64,000 nt of DNA from Biscogniauxia marginata (taxonomy: Eukaryota > Ascomycota > Sordariomycetes > Xylariales > Xylariaceae): assembly GCA_022695795.1 (NCBI GenBank), contig MU404089.1, positions 124,001-188,000 of the forward strand. Direction: 5' to 3'. This document shows, piece by piece, positions 12,052 through 22,822 of the stretch. Each line of letters opens with the position of its first letter. Within the stretch, counting starts at the first letter, position 1. A model generated the notes under the pieces. The model did not search any database. It was not told where the DNA came from and saw only the letters and a program-made list of their open reading frames with translations. Made by a program: the position numbers and the translations under genes.

Positions 12052-12336
12052 TTAGTCTCTTTTGTTGAAATAGCCTCCTCTCCCGGCAGCCTTCGGTAGC
12101 TCGGTTGGAGGGTGGTTACCTTCGTCACTCGATCTCCACAGGAGCTGTGCCTGTTCACACCATCGAAAATGTTCCAAAAAGCCGTTTTGCGTATATACCT
12201 TGTCGCGAGCCTCGAATGCCCATTTCTCGCCCTTGGAGCCGATGATGTCTTGGATCGCATATCTGGGACATGAGGAATCTGAAGGCTCTCGGGCGAACTC
12301 TCTAACTTCGAAGCTCAAGACGTTGATGAGCCTCAT
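12052..12336 (-). pseudogene. HET-domain fragment (N-terminal part)
   Basis: The frame starts MRLINVLSFEVREF and continues to RYAIQDI and GFLEHFRWCEQAQ. HET proteins typically begin MRLINxxTLELEEF..., then YAILSHTWG, then GYxKIxxxCxxA. The start and helix pattern match, but the diagnostic LSHTWG segment is lost and the frame stops at codon 95, before the catalytic-like WIDTCCIDK region. It is a decayed incompatibility gene. The C-terminal counterpart may be at 11176-11324. Identification rests on motif memory and is moderate. Confidence 0.5.
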
Positions 12337-12458
12337 CGTATGATTTAGGAGGAATTAATAATCACTTCAGAGCATGGATGGGGTGGGTAGGTAGGTAGGT
12401 AGAAAGGAGCAGCTCAGGCAGCAACAGGTAGTAGATGGTGGGCGATGTACGGCCTATC

Positions 12459-14714
12459 CTAGAGCTTGAAGCTACCACTCGATACAGTCTTGGCACCGTT
12501 CGCCTTTTTGCCCTCCATGTCCACAATTTCGCCTTTCTTGTTGATGACCTTGACGCCGCCTCTCTTGAGATCGCCCATGGTGGCATTCCGTTCTTGGGCT
12601 TTCGCACTCTGTGGTTTCTTATTACCAGTACCGCCGGCCTTACGTATCCTCTCCTTTTCTCTGCGGCGTCTCCTAGTCTTATCTTCTCTACTCATTTCTT
12701 GTTTGGCGATTGGCAACCCACTCTTTGCTATCACCTCACCCTTTTCGGCTGTATCCTTGCCAGCCTTGTAGATTTCTTGAGGTGCTAGAGTATTGTCGCC
12801 GCCATTGACACCTTGTGCGGTTGTGGGCTGTGCATCTTCCATGCTGATAGTTGCTATGTCCGATACAACGGTCAAGGAAGGTGCAGCAGGCCTGGGCTTG
12901 TAGTGCCAACTGCTGAGAGCATCGAGTCTCGCGCTGATATCCTTCCACATGTGCTCGATTTCCTTCTCTTCCTTCTGAAGCTTTTCGTCGGATTTGCTTA
13001 CATATGTGTTCGGATTGGTGTTCTTCGTATGCTCCTCCTCGTAGATTTCTGCTAAACTCTGTTTGGCTTTGCTGTCGTCGAGGTCGACCAGTCCTCGGCG
13101 CGCATTCGACGAGAACTCAGAAGAGTCAGGACGTCTTTTAATCACTTCGTCGAATTCTTGTGCTAGAATCCGGCGTTTGATCATGTCCTCGATACTTTCG
13201 CTGACCTCGGTAGTGATGACAGGAATAGGCTTGCCCACATGTTCGAAGTCAAGATCTTCGTCCAGTAGTGAGTTCATTGGCCGGTCGTTGGCCCTAGCCT
13301 CACCGGCCATGACCCATTCTTTCTTAGCTACACTAGCAGCTTCAAGCTTCCGGATTTCTTCAGCTAGCTTGGCTTGTCTTCTCTCATGCGCAGACCTTCT
13401 CGATTTGGGATCACCTGCAGAGACATCCGAAAGCGCGTCATCCGAATCCTCACGCTCTGATTCATCTTCGAACAAGTCGCGACGCACGTCGGCTATTGCC
13501 CGTTCAATGTCACGATCGACCGGTTTCGCCCGTTGCGGACCTTCAAACCGCCGCGATTTGCTCTTCCTTGCTCCCTTCTGTCGTGGGGGTACAAAAAAAT
13601 CTTTGTAGAATATATCGTTGGCATTGTCCTCGTTATCCGCCACATCATCCTGCAGCTCATTTTCACTATCCCCTTCTGGTGCATCTAAATCCATGTCGCC
13701 AAACGTTGGGCCGCCTTCATCGTCATCATCATCTTCCTCGTCGGAAACTATTTCATCTTCAATCTCGTCCCGGGACTTCGTAGACGGTTTTCTGGTTGTA
13801 GGTTGCTTTACCGAGTATGGATCGGTATGCCAGTCGATCTCATCATCGTCGCTTCCTTGGTCGACGTCTGGGTCCGCTCGGGCGTCCGCATTTTCAAACC
13901 ATTGAGTCTGCTTGTTGAACTCGTCAATAGAGAAAAACCCGTCATTGAGACCATTGGGGTCTTCAATGAGAGGTTCTGGAGCATCATCTGATTCTGATCC
14001 TTCTTCGTCGTCAAGCTCTTGATCATCCCCTTCAATTTCTTCATAGTCCTCATTCGCCTCATCTCCAAGGAGCTCTGCGTTGTCAGCGAGTTCGTCTTCA
14101 TCCGAGTACTCGTCCTCCTCAGCTGCTTCTAGATCATCCTCAGAATCCTCGCCTTCGGGAACAGAAATATCGTCATCATCGCTATAGTCTCCCGCGTGAC
14201 CGGTCTCATCTATTTCAAGCTCGCCTGATGCACCGTTGACACCGTTAAGTTGGATCTCGTTGGACACTTCTAGCTCCTGTAGCGTAGCTTTCGAGTCCTG
14301 TAAGGTACTCGCAATGATTCTCCTCACCTGCTGCCAAACTTGACCGCTCTCGAATCCGTCTACGTGTAGCTTCCTGATTTTCAGGACTTCCTGCTTCCTC
14401 GAAGCATTGTCGGCTCGTTTGCGCTTCTTGTTCGCCTCTCTCTGCCTTTGTTGCTGCTCATCGCTCACTTGCCCGGCATATGCGTCTAGAGTGGACTTGG
14501 CCAGCTGGAGTGATGCGTTTGGGATCGACGTGGAAGGCTGGAGAAAGCCATGGCGGTTGCCCGACTTGATAGCTTCGAAAAGTGCTAGCATATCCATGGC
14601 GCTAGAAGGTTTGGAGGAGTCTGCGAAGGAGGACAAAAACCCCATAGACGGGGCATGTGTAAGTGTATGTGAGGTCGAAGTCATGGAGGACGTGCTACTA
14701 GCAGGACCTGCCAT
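12459..14714 (-). CDS. mpp10: U3 snoRNP protein Mpp10
   Basis: Single-exon gene of 751 residues. Mpp10 is a component of the U3 small nucleolar ribonucleoprotein in the SSU processome, needed for 18S rRNA processing in the nucleolus, where it binds Imp3 and Imp4. Evidence: long acidic segments rich in Asp/Glu (about residues 165-350), a middle region with DPKSRRSAHERRQAKLAEEIRKLE, the conserved block around DMIKRRILAQEFDEV, and a C-terminal conserved region AKSGLPIAKQEMSREDKTRRRRREKE. Length fits fungal Mpp10 (about 700-800). The start ATG at 14714 is the first in frame after upstream stops. It is divergent from the AP-3 mu gene, sharing a 378-bp intergenic region. Confidence 0.93.
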   Translation of the reverse strand: MAGPASSTSSMTSTSHTLTHAPSMGFLSSFADSSKPSSAMDMLALFEAIKSGNRHGFLQPSTSIPNASLQLAKSTLDAYAGQVSDEQQQRQREANKKRKRADNASRKQEVLKIRKLHVDGFESGQVWQQVRRIIASTLQDSKATLQELEVSNEIQLNGVNGASGELEIDETGHAGDYSDDDDISVPEGEDSEDDLEAAEEDEYSDEDELADNAELLGDEANEDYEEIEGDDQELDDEEGSESDDAPEPLIEDPNGLNDGFFSIDEFNKQTQWFENADARADPDVDQGSDDDEIDWHTDPYSVKQPTTRKPSTKSRDEIEDEIVSDEEDDDDDEGGPTFGDMDLDAPEGDSENELQDDVADNEDNANDIFYKDFFVPPRQKGARKSKSRRFEGPQRAKPVDRDIERAIADVRRDLFEDESEREDSDDALSDVSAGDPKSRRSAHERRQAKLAEEIRKLEAASVAKKEWVMAGEARANDRPMNSLLDEDLDFEHVGKPIPVITTEVSESIEDMIKRRILAQEFDEVIKRRPDSSEFSSNARRGLVDLDDSKAKQSLAEIYEEEHTKNTNPNTYVSKSDEKLQKEEKEIEHMWKDISARLDALSSWHYKPRPAAPSLTVVSDIATISMEDAQPTTAQGVNGGDNTLAPQEIYKAGKDTAEKGEVIAKSGLPIAKQEMSREDKTRRRRREKERIRKAGGTGNKKPQSAKAQERNATMGDLKRGGVKVINKKGEIVDMEGKKANGAKTVSSGSFKL

Positions 14715-15092
14715 CGCTGACTGATAGTGGGAAGGGAAAAGAAAAAGTTAGCGACCAAGAAAAAAAGGTTCTCACGATCAAAGCCTCGTCCAGAAACCTG
14801 AGAAAATCATTCTGCCCAAGAAAAATTTCCAAGGATTAGAGGGGACCCCCTGCGACTGGGTTCTGAAATTATTGACCAATGAAAAGTGTTTGAAAATTAG
14901 CTCTACAGGAGCCCCCACATTCTAGATTAGTGTATCTAGTATCGTTATCTAATCGCACTTGGGACCCGGTGTTCCATCGGTACCCTCTCTACTAGTACGG
15001 TAACCTTAGCTACCTAACCTACAACCCTGGCTTAACCAACTGTCCCTCACCTGTATTAGGTAGCCGACGATGCTCTTCACAAGCCTCCTACC
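14715..15092. promoter_or_regulatory. Shared divergent promoter region (mpp10 / AP-3 mu)
   Basis: 378 bp between two divergent start codons, so regulatory elements for both genes must lie here or overlap their leaders. Two CCAAT-like elements are visible on the plus strand as ATTGACCAATGA near 14870. No TATA box is evident. Confidence 0.45.
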
Positions 15093-16765
15093 ATGAACGG
15101 CGTCATAGAGGCGCTGCACATCTACGATGAGCACAAGTCAGTCCGGGTACCCGCGCGGCTTTTCGGTGCATCTTACTAACAGGTACAACTATACACAGTC
15201 GCGCGATCCTCTCCCATACCTACACCTCCCGCCCGCTTTCCGCCACCCAAGTTCTGCCTCTCTATGTCGAACATCCGCTACCGCGACCAAACCTGATCTA
15301 CCTGCCAAATACCAACCCGCCCACCCTAGTATTCAGCCTTATACACGCGAACCTGCTTTATCTTGCGACTACGTCTTCCGAAATAGAACCGTTGCTCGTC
15401 CTCGAGTTCCTCCATCGTGTGATCGACGCCCTCGAAGAATTCCTTGGTGCGCCGGTGTTGGCCCACAAGATCGAAGCAAACTACGATGTTGTCGCCCAGC
15501 TGCTCACCGAGATGTGCGATGCCGGCACTGTTAACACTACGGAGCCGAACGCCTTAAGGGACGTGGTCGAAGTGGAGGGCTTGCTAGGGAAACTCTTGGG
15601 AAGCATTAGCCTGCCCAGCAAACCCTTGAGTGCACCTAGCACGCCGTCCCTCGTAGCTCAAAATGCGCCAGCGTTGCCTTGGAGGCGGGCAAACGTACGA
15701 CACACCTCCAACGAGCTTTATGCCGACGTCGTCGAGACTTTATCGGTCACACTCGCGCCGTCCGGCAGACCGATTGCTGCATTTGCTAATGGCACCATCG
15801 CCTTCACGTCGAAGGTATCCGGTGTCCCCGATATTTCTCTAAGCCTTACCGGACCTTCGGGGAAGCATAATCTACGGAGCATCATGGAATTGCCCGTTTT
15901 CCATCCTTGTGTAAGACTGAATCGATGGAAAGAAAATCCAGGGGAACTCAGCTTTGTGCCTCCAGATGGCCGCTTCATTCTGGCTGGTTACGAGGTAGAC
16001 TTGCTACCTTTTACGAATGGGAAGAGTGGGAATATCAGTGCGAACAACTTGAAGCTCCCGATTAACATCGAAGTGAAAACGGGTCTCGGCTCGACAGGCT
16101 CTGATTTCGAGGTTCGGCTGAACATCAATAAGATCTTTGGGCCAGCTAGCTCTTCTAGCTCTGCGCTATCCGGCAGAGGAGGTGGCGCAGGTGGGAGAGG
16201 CTTCGGCGGTCCGCATGCGGGCACGGCTGCAGCACCACTGTTACAAGACGTCATGGTCTCGGTGCCGCTGCCTTCAGACGTTAGAAACCTATCGGATGTT
16301 CGGCCGAGCAGAGGAGATGCCAACTATAGTCCTGGAGACAGGGTTTTAGAGTGGCACATACCAACAAAGGAGCTCTCGACCGGGGCATCGTATTTTGGAC
16401 TTCGATGCACAGTTCTCGGCCCAATGGCAGACGACCCCGACGACCTAGATCCTAACGGATTCGGATTCGGAAAGGACTATACCTACGATGAACCCTATCA
16501 GAGCTCTGCAGAGGTGAAGAGCAAGAAAAACAACAAGGGCTCTGACGATGAGAAGGATACGAAGAAGGTTGCGCAGAATAAGATCCTGATGCCCAGCTCC
16601 GCATCTGTCAGTTTCTCGGTCAAGGGATGGCTGTCTAGCGGCATCAAGATTGAGAGCATAGTCATCGACCCTAGAAAGAGCCGAGGTCTCGGCGAAGGCG
16701 TAAAACCGTATAAAGGCGTCAAATATCTTACTATCAGCAAGGGAGGAATCGAAATCAGATGCTAG
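15093..16765 (+). CDS. apm3: AP-3 adaptor complex mu subunit
   Basis: Medium chain of the AP-3 clathrin-adaptor complex that sorts cargo from Golgi/endosome to the vacuole. Model: exon 1 15093-15136 (14 codons plus AA), donor GTCAGT, intron ending TACACAG, exon 2 15199-16765; total 536 residues. The join gives IEALHIYDEHNRAILSH, the typical mu-chain start. The N-terminal longin-like half runs to about residue 150 (LEFLHRVIDALEEFLG, NYDVVAQLLTEMCD). The mu-homology domain follows (about 185-536), starting SNELYADVVE and ending KGVKYLTISKGGIEIRC. A Ser/Gly-rich loop near residues 325-345 and a charged insert near 450-470 are fungal-type additions. Divergent from mpp10. Confidence 0.92.
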
Positions 16766-17303
16766 ACTTGGGCCACAGGCAAACCTTACATGGCAGGGGG
16801 TTGGGGGGTTAAGGGGATCGGCCAAAGTACCTCATATTGCCTCGCATGCATGATTGGCGTTTGGCGGGCTCGTTGAGGCGCTATATATATCATGTTTGAT
16901 AAGGAGCGCACTACACTTAGCAATACAGTGGTCTCATCACAGCGCCTAAGCACTCAATTTATTAATATAAAAAAGTCCAACTTAGGTACCTCCTTGCCAA
17001 TCGGGATCCCTGCAGATCGATCAGCGGGAAAGTCCGGGTGGATCAGGACTCGAAGCAGTGAGTGGGGAAGCGAACTAGTGTACACTAACCAATTCTTGGC
17101 ATTGATTGTGCGGGCAGACGGGAGTCAGTCATCGAGGGCAAGCTCTGGCCCTGGCCCTTTGTACTACCTGCATCCTGCTGCATCATACGACCTCTCAACT
17201 CCCTTGAGCTTCTTCCGAACACTCAACCCCCGGCGACACTGCTATCAATGCCTGCAACAACACCTCGCTGCGGCGCAGACATACACGTAGCTGGTGTACG
17301 GCG
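16766..17303. other. Intergenic, promoter of MCT1-like gene
   Basis: No supported gene. A TATATATA run at 16882-16889 and a CT/CA-rich stretch at 17185-17280 precede the start codon at 17304. Confidence 0.4.
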
Positions 17304-18678
17304 ATGAGTGTGTTTGCGTCCTCTTTGCGCTGCCGGCCTGCCCGCACCGTTGGCATTGCCTTTGCCTGCCGCCAGCCCGGCCCCTGTCCCTCAGCTTCTG
17401 TGGCGACGTCATCGTCGTCCCCAACAATCCGAATTCGAATTGGACGCCGACGATATGGGTCAGCCTCCGGGGCGAGGCCACGGCCGCGAACCGCCATTTT
17501 CTTTCCCGGTAAGAAAGCCACGGGGCAGTAGTCATTGGCTATGGAGCAACCGAGTTAGCTAACGTCTCAATCTGTGATTATATATAGGCCAAGGTGTTCA
17601 GAAGGTTGGTATGCTGACACCGTGGCTGGAGGCTTTCCCACGTACTGCCTCTTCCATCATGGATGAAATCGATAGCTATATGGGATACAAACTCTCCAGC
17701 ACAATACAAGATGGACCGAGCCGGGTATTGACCTCGACACCGAATGCCCAGCCAGCAATTATGGCTACTTCGATTCTCATACTCCGGATACTCGAGCGCG
17801 AGTTTGGGTTCAGGGTTTCCGAGCGCGCAGACGTCTCGCTGGGCCACTCGCTCGGTGAGTTCGCAGCCTTGGTCGCAGCTGGTGTGCTCGAGTTCGAGGA
17901 CGCCCTATACATGGTCCGCCGTCGTGCAGAAGCCATGGCAGATGCGACTCGTCAGGCAAAAGAGGTGTACGGAGGAGAATATGGCATGGTAGCGGTCGTC
18001 ACGGAACCCGAGTATCTGTTACCGCTTGTCGAGGCTATAGACGATTTCGTCGGCTACCGTAGCGCCGGTACGAGGAGCGAGAGCGCAGACAGCAGGAAGC
18101 CCATCGATCAGGTGCTCATCGCGAATGTGAACAGCAAGAATCAGATCGTACTCAGTGGGAGTATGAAGAAGATCAAGGAGCTGATAGTTCACGTCCAACA
18201 GTTCGTCGGCCATGATCCTAGGGCAGTGCGGCTTAACAGTGATAGCCCGTTCCACAGCCCGATCATGCGACCAGCTGTCAACGTCATGCGGGATCTGGTA
18301 TCGAGCAAGAGCCGGGTCAAGGGTCGGGAAGACCAAGACGTGATCACCTTTCCGGGTAAGGTACAGTGCGTGAGTAACGTGAGCGCGCGGCCGTTCGAGA
18401 GCGCGGCCGACGTCAGAGACCTACTAGCGCGACAGTGTCTAGAGACAGTGCGGTGGTGGGACAGCATCAAATATCTCGACCAAGAACAAAAGGTCCGGAG
18501 GTGGATCGGCATCGGGCCGGGCAAGGTGGGCAGGAACCTCGTCGGCAAGGAGGTCGGCATGCGCGGTATGGATACAGTCAAGGGTGGTGGGGTTTGGGCT
18601 ATCACGGACCCGATAGAGATCGAGGAGGTCCTGAAGGGATTAGAGAAGACGGAGTCTCTGCAGGAGGAGGAGGAGTAG
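17304..18678 (+). CDS. mct1: Mitochondrial malonyl-CoA:ACP transacylase
   Basis: Transfers malonyl groups from CoA to acyl carrier protein in mitochondrial type II fatty-acid synthesis, which feeds lipoate production. Model: exon 1 17304-17508, donor GTAAGA, intron 17509-17587 ending TATATAG, exon 2 17588-18678; 431 residues. The phase-1 junction rebuilds the signature AIFFPGQGVQKVGM. The nucleophile is the Ser in GHSLGEFAAL (near residue 150) and the catalytic His lies in SPFHSPIMRPA. The first ~60 residues are Arg/Ser/Ala-rich with almost no acidic residue, a classic mitochondrial presequence. The C-terminus ends in an acidic EEEE run. Fungal Mct1 proteins are about 360-430 residues, so this is full length. 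Confidence 0.93.
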
Positions 18679-19254
18679 TATATAAGTAGTACTGATCATT
18701 TCGGGCCGATACTACGTTGGAAGACCAGTGTGTACGATGTACTCTAACCAGAAAAAAAAATTATTGTCAACAATATTGTTTAACTACCTAAGGTTACGGT
18801 ACTCTTCATCGGAGCTCCGGAGGTGTGAGCATGCGCTATAAAAAAAGTTGATATCCTTCCTTGCTGGGGTGTATACTGCGACTTATGATAATTCGCATGT
18901 TTCACTCTACGTCATTTGAAATGCTTCATTCGATAGTACCCAAGGAATCGTAGCTCGTGTATCGGCTTTGATAGTTGGTGAAAACCTGAGGATGATGTAT
19001 TTGTAGGTGGTACCTACTCATGTACATTACTTATATGCGTTCCTATACCTAGTGGGGCAACTTGGCTGCTGCTGCATTGCATATGGTGGAGCTACCTATG
19101 CGCGCGCGCCCAAGCTCCAAACCTCGACATTTTGACATCAACGGCAAACACGACTACCTTCCAGCTAATCCACGAATCTAACCACCTAATTATTACGACA
19201 ACGAACACCACAAATTTAGAAACGAAATCGCGTAGAGGGCTGGAAACGATTACT
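18679..19254. other. Intergenic
   Basis: No supported gene. It includes the 3' end of MCT1 and, close to the next start codon, short AAC/CAAC-rich leader sequence (19180-19240). Confidence 0.4.
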
Positions 19255-20294
19255 ATGGCCATCGCGATACCATCTATAGCCTGTTTGGGCGTTATAGGGC
19301 GACACGTAGGTTTACTTTCATTCATTTATCCATGAATGGCCTTCCTCTCGCTTCTCCTCGACCTTACCTAGCTGCCAATAATCACGCGTTTTTATCATGA
19401 CTACCTCATACTCGCCCCTCACGAATAACCTTAAACCCAACAAACAACTCACCCGTGTATATCACCTAACTGCATAACTAACGCCTCCGCCTTCCCGTCC
19501 TCGCCGGCCACTGACAGAACAACCCCCTCCACATCACCATCTTCCCCTCGTACGACGGCAGCACGCACACGCTCGCGCCGCTGCGCACGCCGCTGCAGTT
19601 CTCACTCCTGCTGTCGAGCACGCTCGACGTGTTCGAGTTCCGCGTGCGCCACGCCCGCGCCGCCAACAGCACCGCCACGGGCCTCATTTCAGGCGACTTC
19701 GGCCTGCTGCACGCCGTCGACGACCGCCTCGCCTGCTACGGCTTCGAGACCAACACGGGCGTCAAGTTCATCGCCGTCGTCGACATGCGCGGGCGCGTCC
19801 CCGGCATCGGGTTCCCCACCGCCGTCGCCGACAAGAGGGCTAGTGGGATGCGCTCGCCTACCGGTACTGCTACGGCTGCTGGTGGTGGTGGTGCTGCTGC
19901 TGCCGCGGCCGCCGCGGGACCCGGAAGCGCGATAGGGAGTTTTGCCGGGGGCGCCGGGAGCATGTTAAGCGGGATAACCGGCGGGGCCGCGGGAACAGGG
20001 GCAGGAGCAGGGACGGGCACAGGAGCGGGGACGGCGGGGGTGGGTGCGGGAGCGGCCGGCGTCGCGAGCGGCGTCGGCCTGCGCGACACGGAGCTCAAAG
20101 TCGTGTTCCGCGCCATGCAGACGGCGTACGTGCGGCTGCTGCAGAACCCGTTCTACGACCCGGAGGAGACGGGCTCGTTCGCGCTCGCCCTGGGTGGCAG
20201 GGGGGTCGGCGGAAAGCGCATCACGAGTCGACGCTTCGCTGACGAGATGAGGAGGATCGGCGAGAGCTGGGCGCCGGGCGTGACGAGCTTATGA
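19255..20294 (+). CDS. tca17: TRAPPC2L/Tca17-like TRAPP tethering-complex subunit
   Basis: Sedlin-family longin-fold subunit of TRAPP complexes acting in Golgi/endosome vesicle tethering. Model: exon 1 19255-19305 (17 codons, MAIAIPSIACLGVIGRH), donor GTAGGT, intron with ACTAAC branch site near 19470, exon 2 19518-20294; 275 residues. The phase-0 junction gives GRHNNPLHITIFPSYD. Conserved features include LLSSTLDVFEFR, SGDFGLLHAVDD and CYGFETNTGVKFI, then a C-terminal block KVVFRAMQTAYVRLLQNPFY. Between them (about residues 125-204) lies a Gly/Ala/Thr/Ser-rich low-complexity insert absent from the roughly 150-residue yeast protein. The in-frame codon at 19629 is GTG and is internal. Confidence 0.87.
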
Positions 20295-20747
20295 TGGGGG
20301 TCCCCAGTCAGTCGGTCGGTCCGGTGATATCTGAAGATGGCTAGATGGCATTTTTGCTTCGTTACGTGTTGCGAGGTAATGGTTGGTAATAAGAAAACGA
20401 AAGAGGACGGGTTGGGAAGAAGAGATCATACGAAATGTTATGATTTAATAGTGCGAGAAGTGGGAACCTGTATTACTACGACAGGCCATTACATCGGCTT
20501 GTATTATTTGGACGGCGACACAATTGGAAGGGGGAGGTGAAAGATGGTATCTTTTCTTTGATTAAACCAAGCATGGAGTTCAGGGCGTCTCGTTGGGCGG
20601 CGTGGGAAAGGATGTATTATATGCTATGTACTACTATCCTTTGAGGCATATCTATACCTCTAGATCTACTCGTTTGATGTTGCTCTAATGGAAAAAGCAC
20701 ACGACGTGGTATGAAACCTGTATACTAAATACCAACCTCCACTTTTT

Positions 20748-20782
<35 letters not shown>

Positions 20783-20809
20783 AATATACATATTCTCCTC
20801 TCCCTCTCT
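20295..20809. other. Short intergenic between convergent genes
   Basis: 3' flanks of the convergent TRAPPC2L-like and AFG1-like genes. It contains a (CA)n-(TA)n microsatellite at about 20749-20790 and nothing else I can support. Confidence 0.5.
20749..20790. repeat. CA/TA microsatellite
   Basis: About ten CA units followed by TA units, then an AT-rich tail. It lies just beyond the stop codon of the AFG1-like gene. Confidence 0.85.
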
Positions 20810-22822
20810 CTACTCATGGCCCTTCTCCCGATTTCTCAGGTACTCGACCCGCAGACGCTGCAACCCCGCCGGCTCCTCGAGCTCGACCGACGGACCCATC
20901 GCGACGTCCCCGTCTCCGGCCCCTGGATCCCGGGGTCTCGGTTTCTTCGACGCCGCGGCGGCACTGCCGCCTTCCCAGTGCCGCGCCTCCCGCGGCAGCG
21001 GCTGCCACCAGCCGGGGCCGTCGCGCGCGTGCCAGCGGGCGCCGCAGAGCTCCCACAGGCGGCTCGCGGCGCGCTTGTACGTGAAGCGCTCGTCCTCACC
21101 CGTGAAGGCGGACGTATTGCTGAAGTCTACTGCTGACCCTCCTCCCTCGAGAGGAGAAGGAGGAGGAGGAAGAGTCTCCCCAATCCGGTCGTCGAGGCCG
21201 AAGTCCGAGTCCTGGTCTGCGTCGTACGAGGATATGTTGGGGCGGAAGGGCGACGTCCGGTCTTGGTACACCTCCGCGACGGTCTCGGAGTGGATCGCGT
21301 CCGCGTCGACTTTCTCATCTTCGCTAGGGTCGGCGCTCGGTTGCGGGTTAGTGGTGGCCGCCGCCTTGGCTTCGGGGAAGAATAGGTCGTCGGGGCCGAC
21401 TTCGGCTCGGATGACTAGCTTGCAACGGGCCTCGTACAGGGCGTCGAGTAACGTGATGAGCCTCCTGGCTTCGTTCTTTTTAAGTATCGTGAGGATGGGT
21501 ATGTGGTCGATGATAAATGTATGGAATGTGGACGCCATGGTGATGTAGTCGGCTGGCCCAAAGGAGGATACGAGGTTACTAAAGTCCCACCGTACGACCC
21601 CGTCGTGCTGTTGTGGTACGGTGATGTTCCGACCATAGACGGTTAGAATTAAGGGTGGCCAGGGGATGTCTCTCCGAACGGATGGAGATACGGCTAGGTT
21701 ACCAATAGTTTCTCTCCATAACGATTCGTCCGTTTGTCCTATCAGAAAATAATTCTCAGGGACTATTATATTACCTTGAGGTGCTATACCCCCGTTGATG
21801 TCGACCTGAGAGTCTATTTGCGGCATTACCTCTCCTGTGTCGCGGTGGGACGCAACAGTATCAGTCAGCGATGCTATGGGTTGAGCAGACGACTTGTCGG
21901 CATCACGTCGTCTCCAATCATTACCCCCTTCCATCTGCCAAAATTCGCACCTTGCCTTCAAAACTTCTAAAAACGAAGCGAAGTCGCTAGAGGATCCGAA
22001 GAGCTCTCCGTTCCCGAGAACTTTACCCAATCCAAGTGCCCTACCAATAAGACCTCCTCTTGGTGGGACGGCATACTCAAACCCTGTGGCTTTCTCTAAT
22101 TCCTCAGGCATCCGGTTTGAGGAAGCAATGAGGACACCGCCTAGTTGAAAGAAAGCGGTAAATAAATTACTGAGGATCTTGCTCGCTGCCCTGTCTGGCA
22201 ACTGAAATTCATCGAGGAAAAGGATCGGAGACTTCTCAATCATATCTTTTGCCATCCATACTAGAGAGTATTGCTGGTCGGCATTATCCAACTGTGCATG
22301 CATCTTCCTGTGGCGTTCCAACTGAGATAGCGTATACAACATGAAGGTATTGAAGTGCCATCGCCTTTTCCGGCTTGTAGGCAGGCCGTCGGCAAGGAGG
22401 TCGAGCAGCATCGATTTACCTGTCCCTACTTCGCCGGACAGGAAAAATCCCTGTGGCGAGTCTATATGGATGGCCTCCTCATGGCTCGTAAGGACCCTCG
22501 TCAGAGCAAGCGCAGAATCTCGACTCTGGGTTCGAGCAAAGAAGCGGGCAAAGAGCGGATTACGACGAATGGGATGGCTCTCGACTGCGAGAGCATGAGA
22601 TGCATCCTTCTTCTCGGGCCGGTTTAGAGCGCTCGTGATAGCCTTAAGTCTTGCGCGGTACTCGGCAGAAGGCGAGTAGTCTTTCAGCCGGTGGTAGACC
22701 TTCTGTAGGTGGATCGCCAACCGGTGCTGCGCTGCATCCGGACAGCAGAGCCCGGTTGCCAGCAGTGACTGATATTTTACAAGGGGGTCTGTGATGGTAA
22801 CTGAACTTATGGGTTGTCTCAT
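20810..22822 (-). CDS. afg1: AFG1-like mitochondrial AAA-type ATPase
   Basis: Afg1/LACE1 is a mitochondrial inner-membrane ATPase involved in turnover of respiratory-chain subunits. From the ATG at 22822 it has 670 residues. The order is typical: DPLVKYQSLLATG near the start, Walker A GEVGTGKS (about residues 130-137), LPTSRKRRWHFNTFML, Walker B ILFLDEFQLPD, then IASSNRMPEEL, the AFG1 core AADYITMASTFHTFIIDHIPIL (in slightly different local wording) and the C-terminal RAASRLWELCGARW. An Asp/Glu/Pro-rich insert sits near residues 510-600. The frame stays open upstream to 22942 without an ATG, and the chosen N-terminus lacks a basic presequence, so a short 5' exon with the targeting signal may exist. 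Confidence 0.88.
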   Translation of the reverse strand: MRQPISSVTITDPLVKYQSLLATGLCCPDAAQHRLAIHLQKVYHRLKDYSPSAEYRARLKAITSALNRPEKKDASHALAVESHPIRRNPLFARFFARTQSRDSALALTRVLTSHEEAIHIDSPQGFFLSGEVGTGKSMLLDLLADGLPTSRKRRWHFNTFMLYTLSQLERHRKMHAQLDNADQQYSLVWMAKDMIEKSPILFLDEFQLPDRAASKILSNLFTAFFQLGGVLIASSNRMPEELEKATGFEYAVPPRGGLIGRALGLGKVLGNGELFGSSSDFASFLEVLKARCEFWQMEGGNDWRRRDADKSSAQPIASLTDTVASHRDTGEVMPQIDSQVDINGGIAPQGNIIVPENYFLIGQTDESLWRETIGNLAVSPSVRRDIPWPPLILTVYGRNITVPQQHDGVVRWDFSNLVSSFGPADYITMASTFHTFIIDHIPILTILKKNEARRLITLLDALYEARCKLVIRAEVGPDDLFFPEAKAAATTNPQPSADPSEDEKVDADAIHSETVAEVYQDRTSPFRPNISSYDADQDSDFGLDDRIGETLPPPPSPLEGGGSAVDFSNTSAFTGEDERFTYKRAASRLWELCGARWHARDGPGWWQPLPREARHWEGGSAAAASKKPRPRDPGAGDGDVAMGPSVELEEPAGLQRLRVEYLRNREKGHE

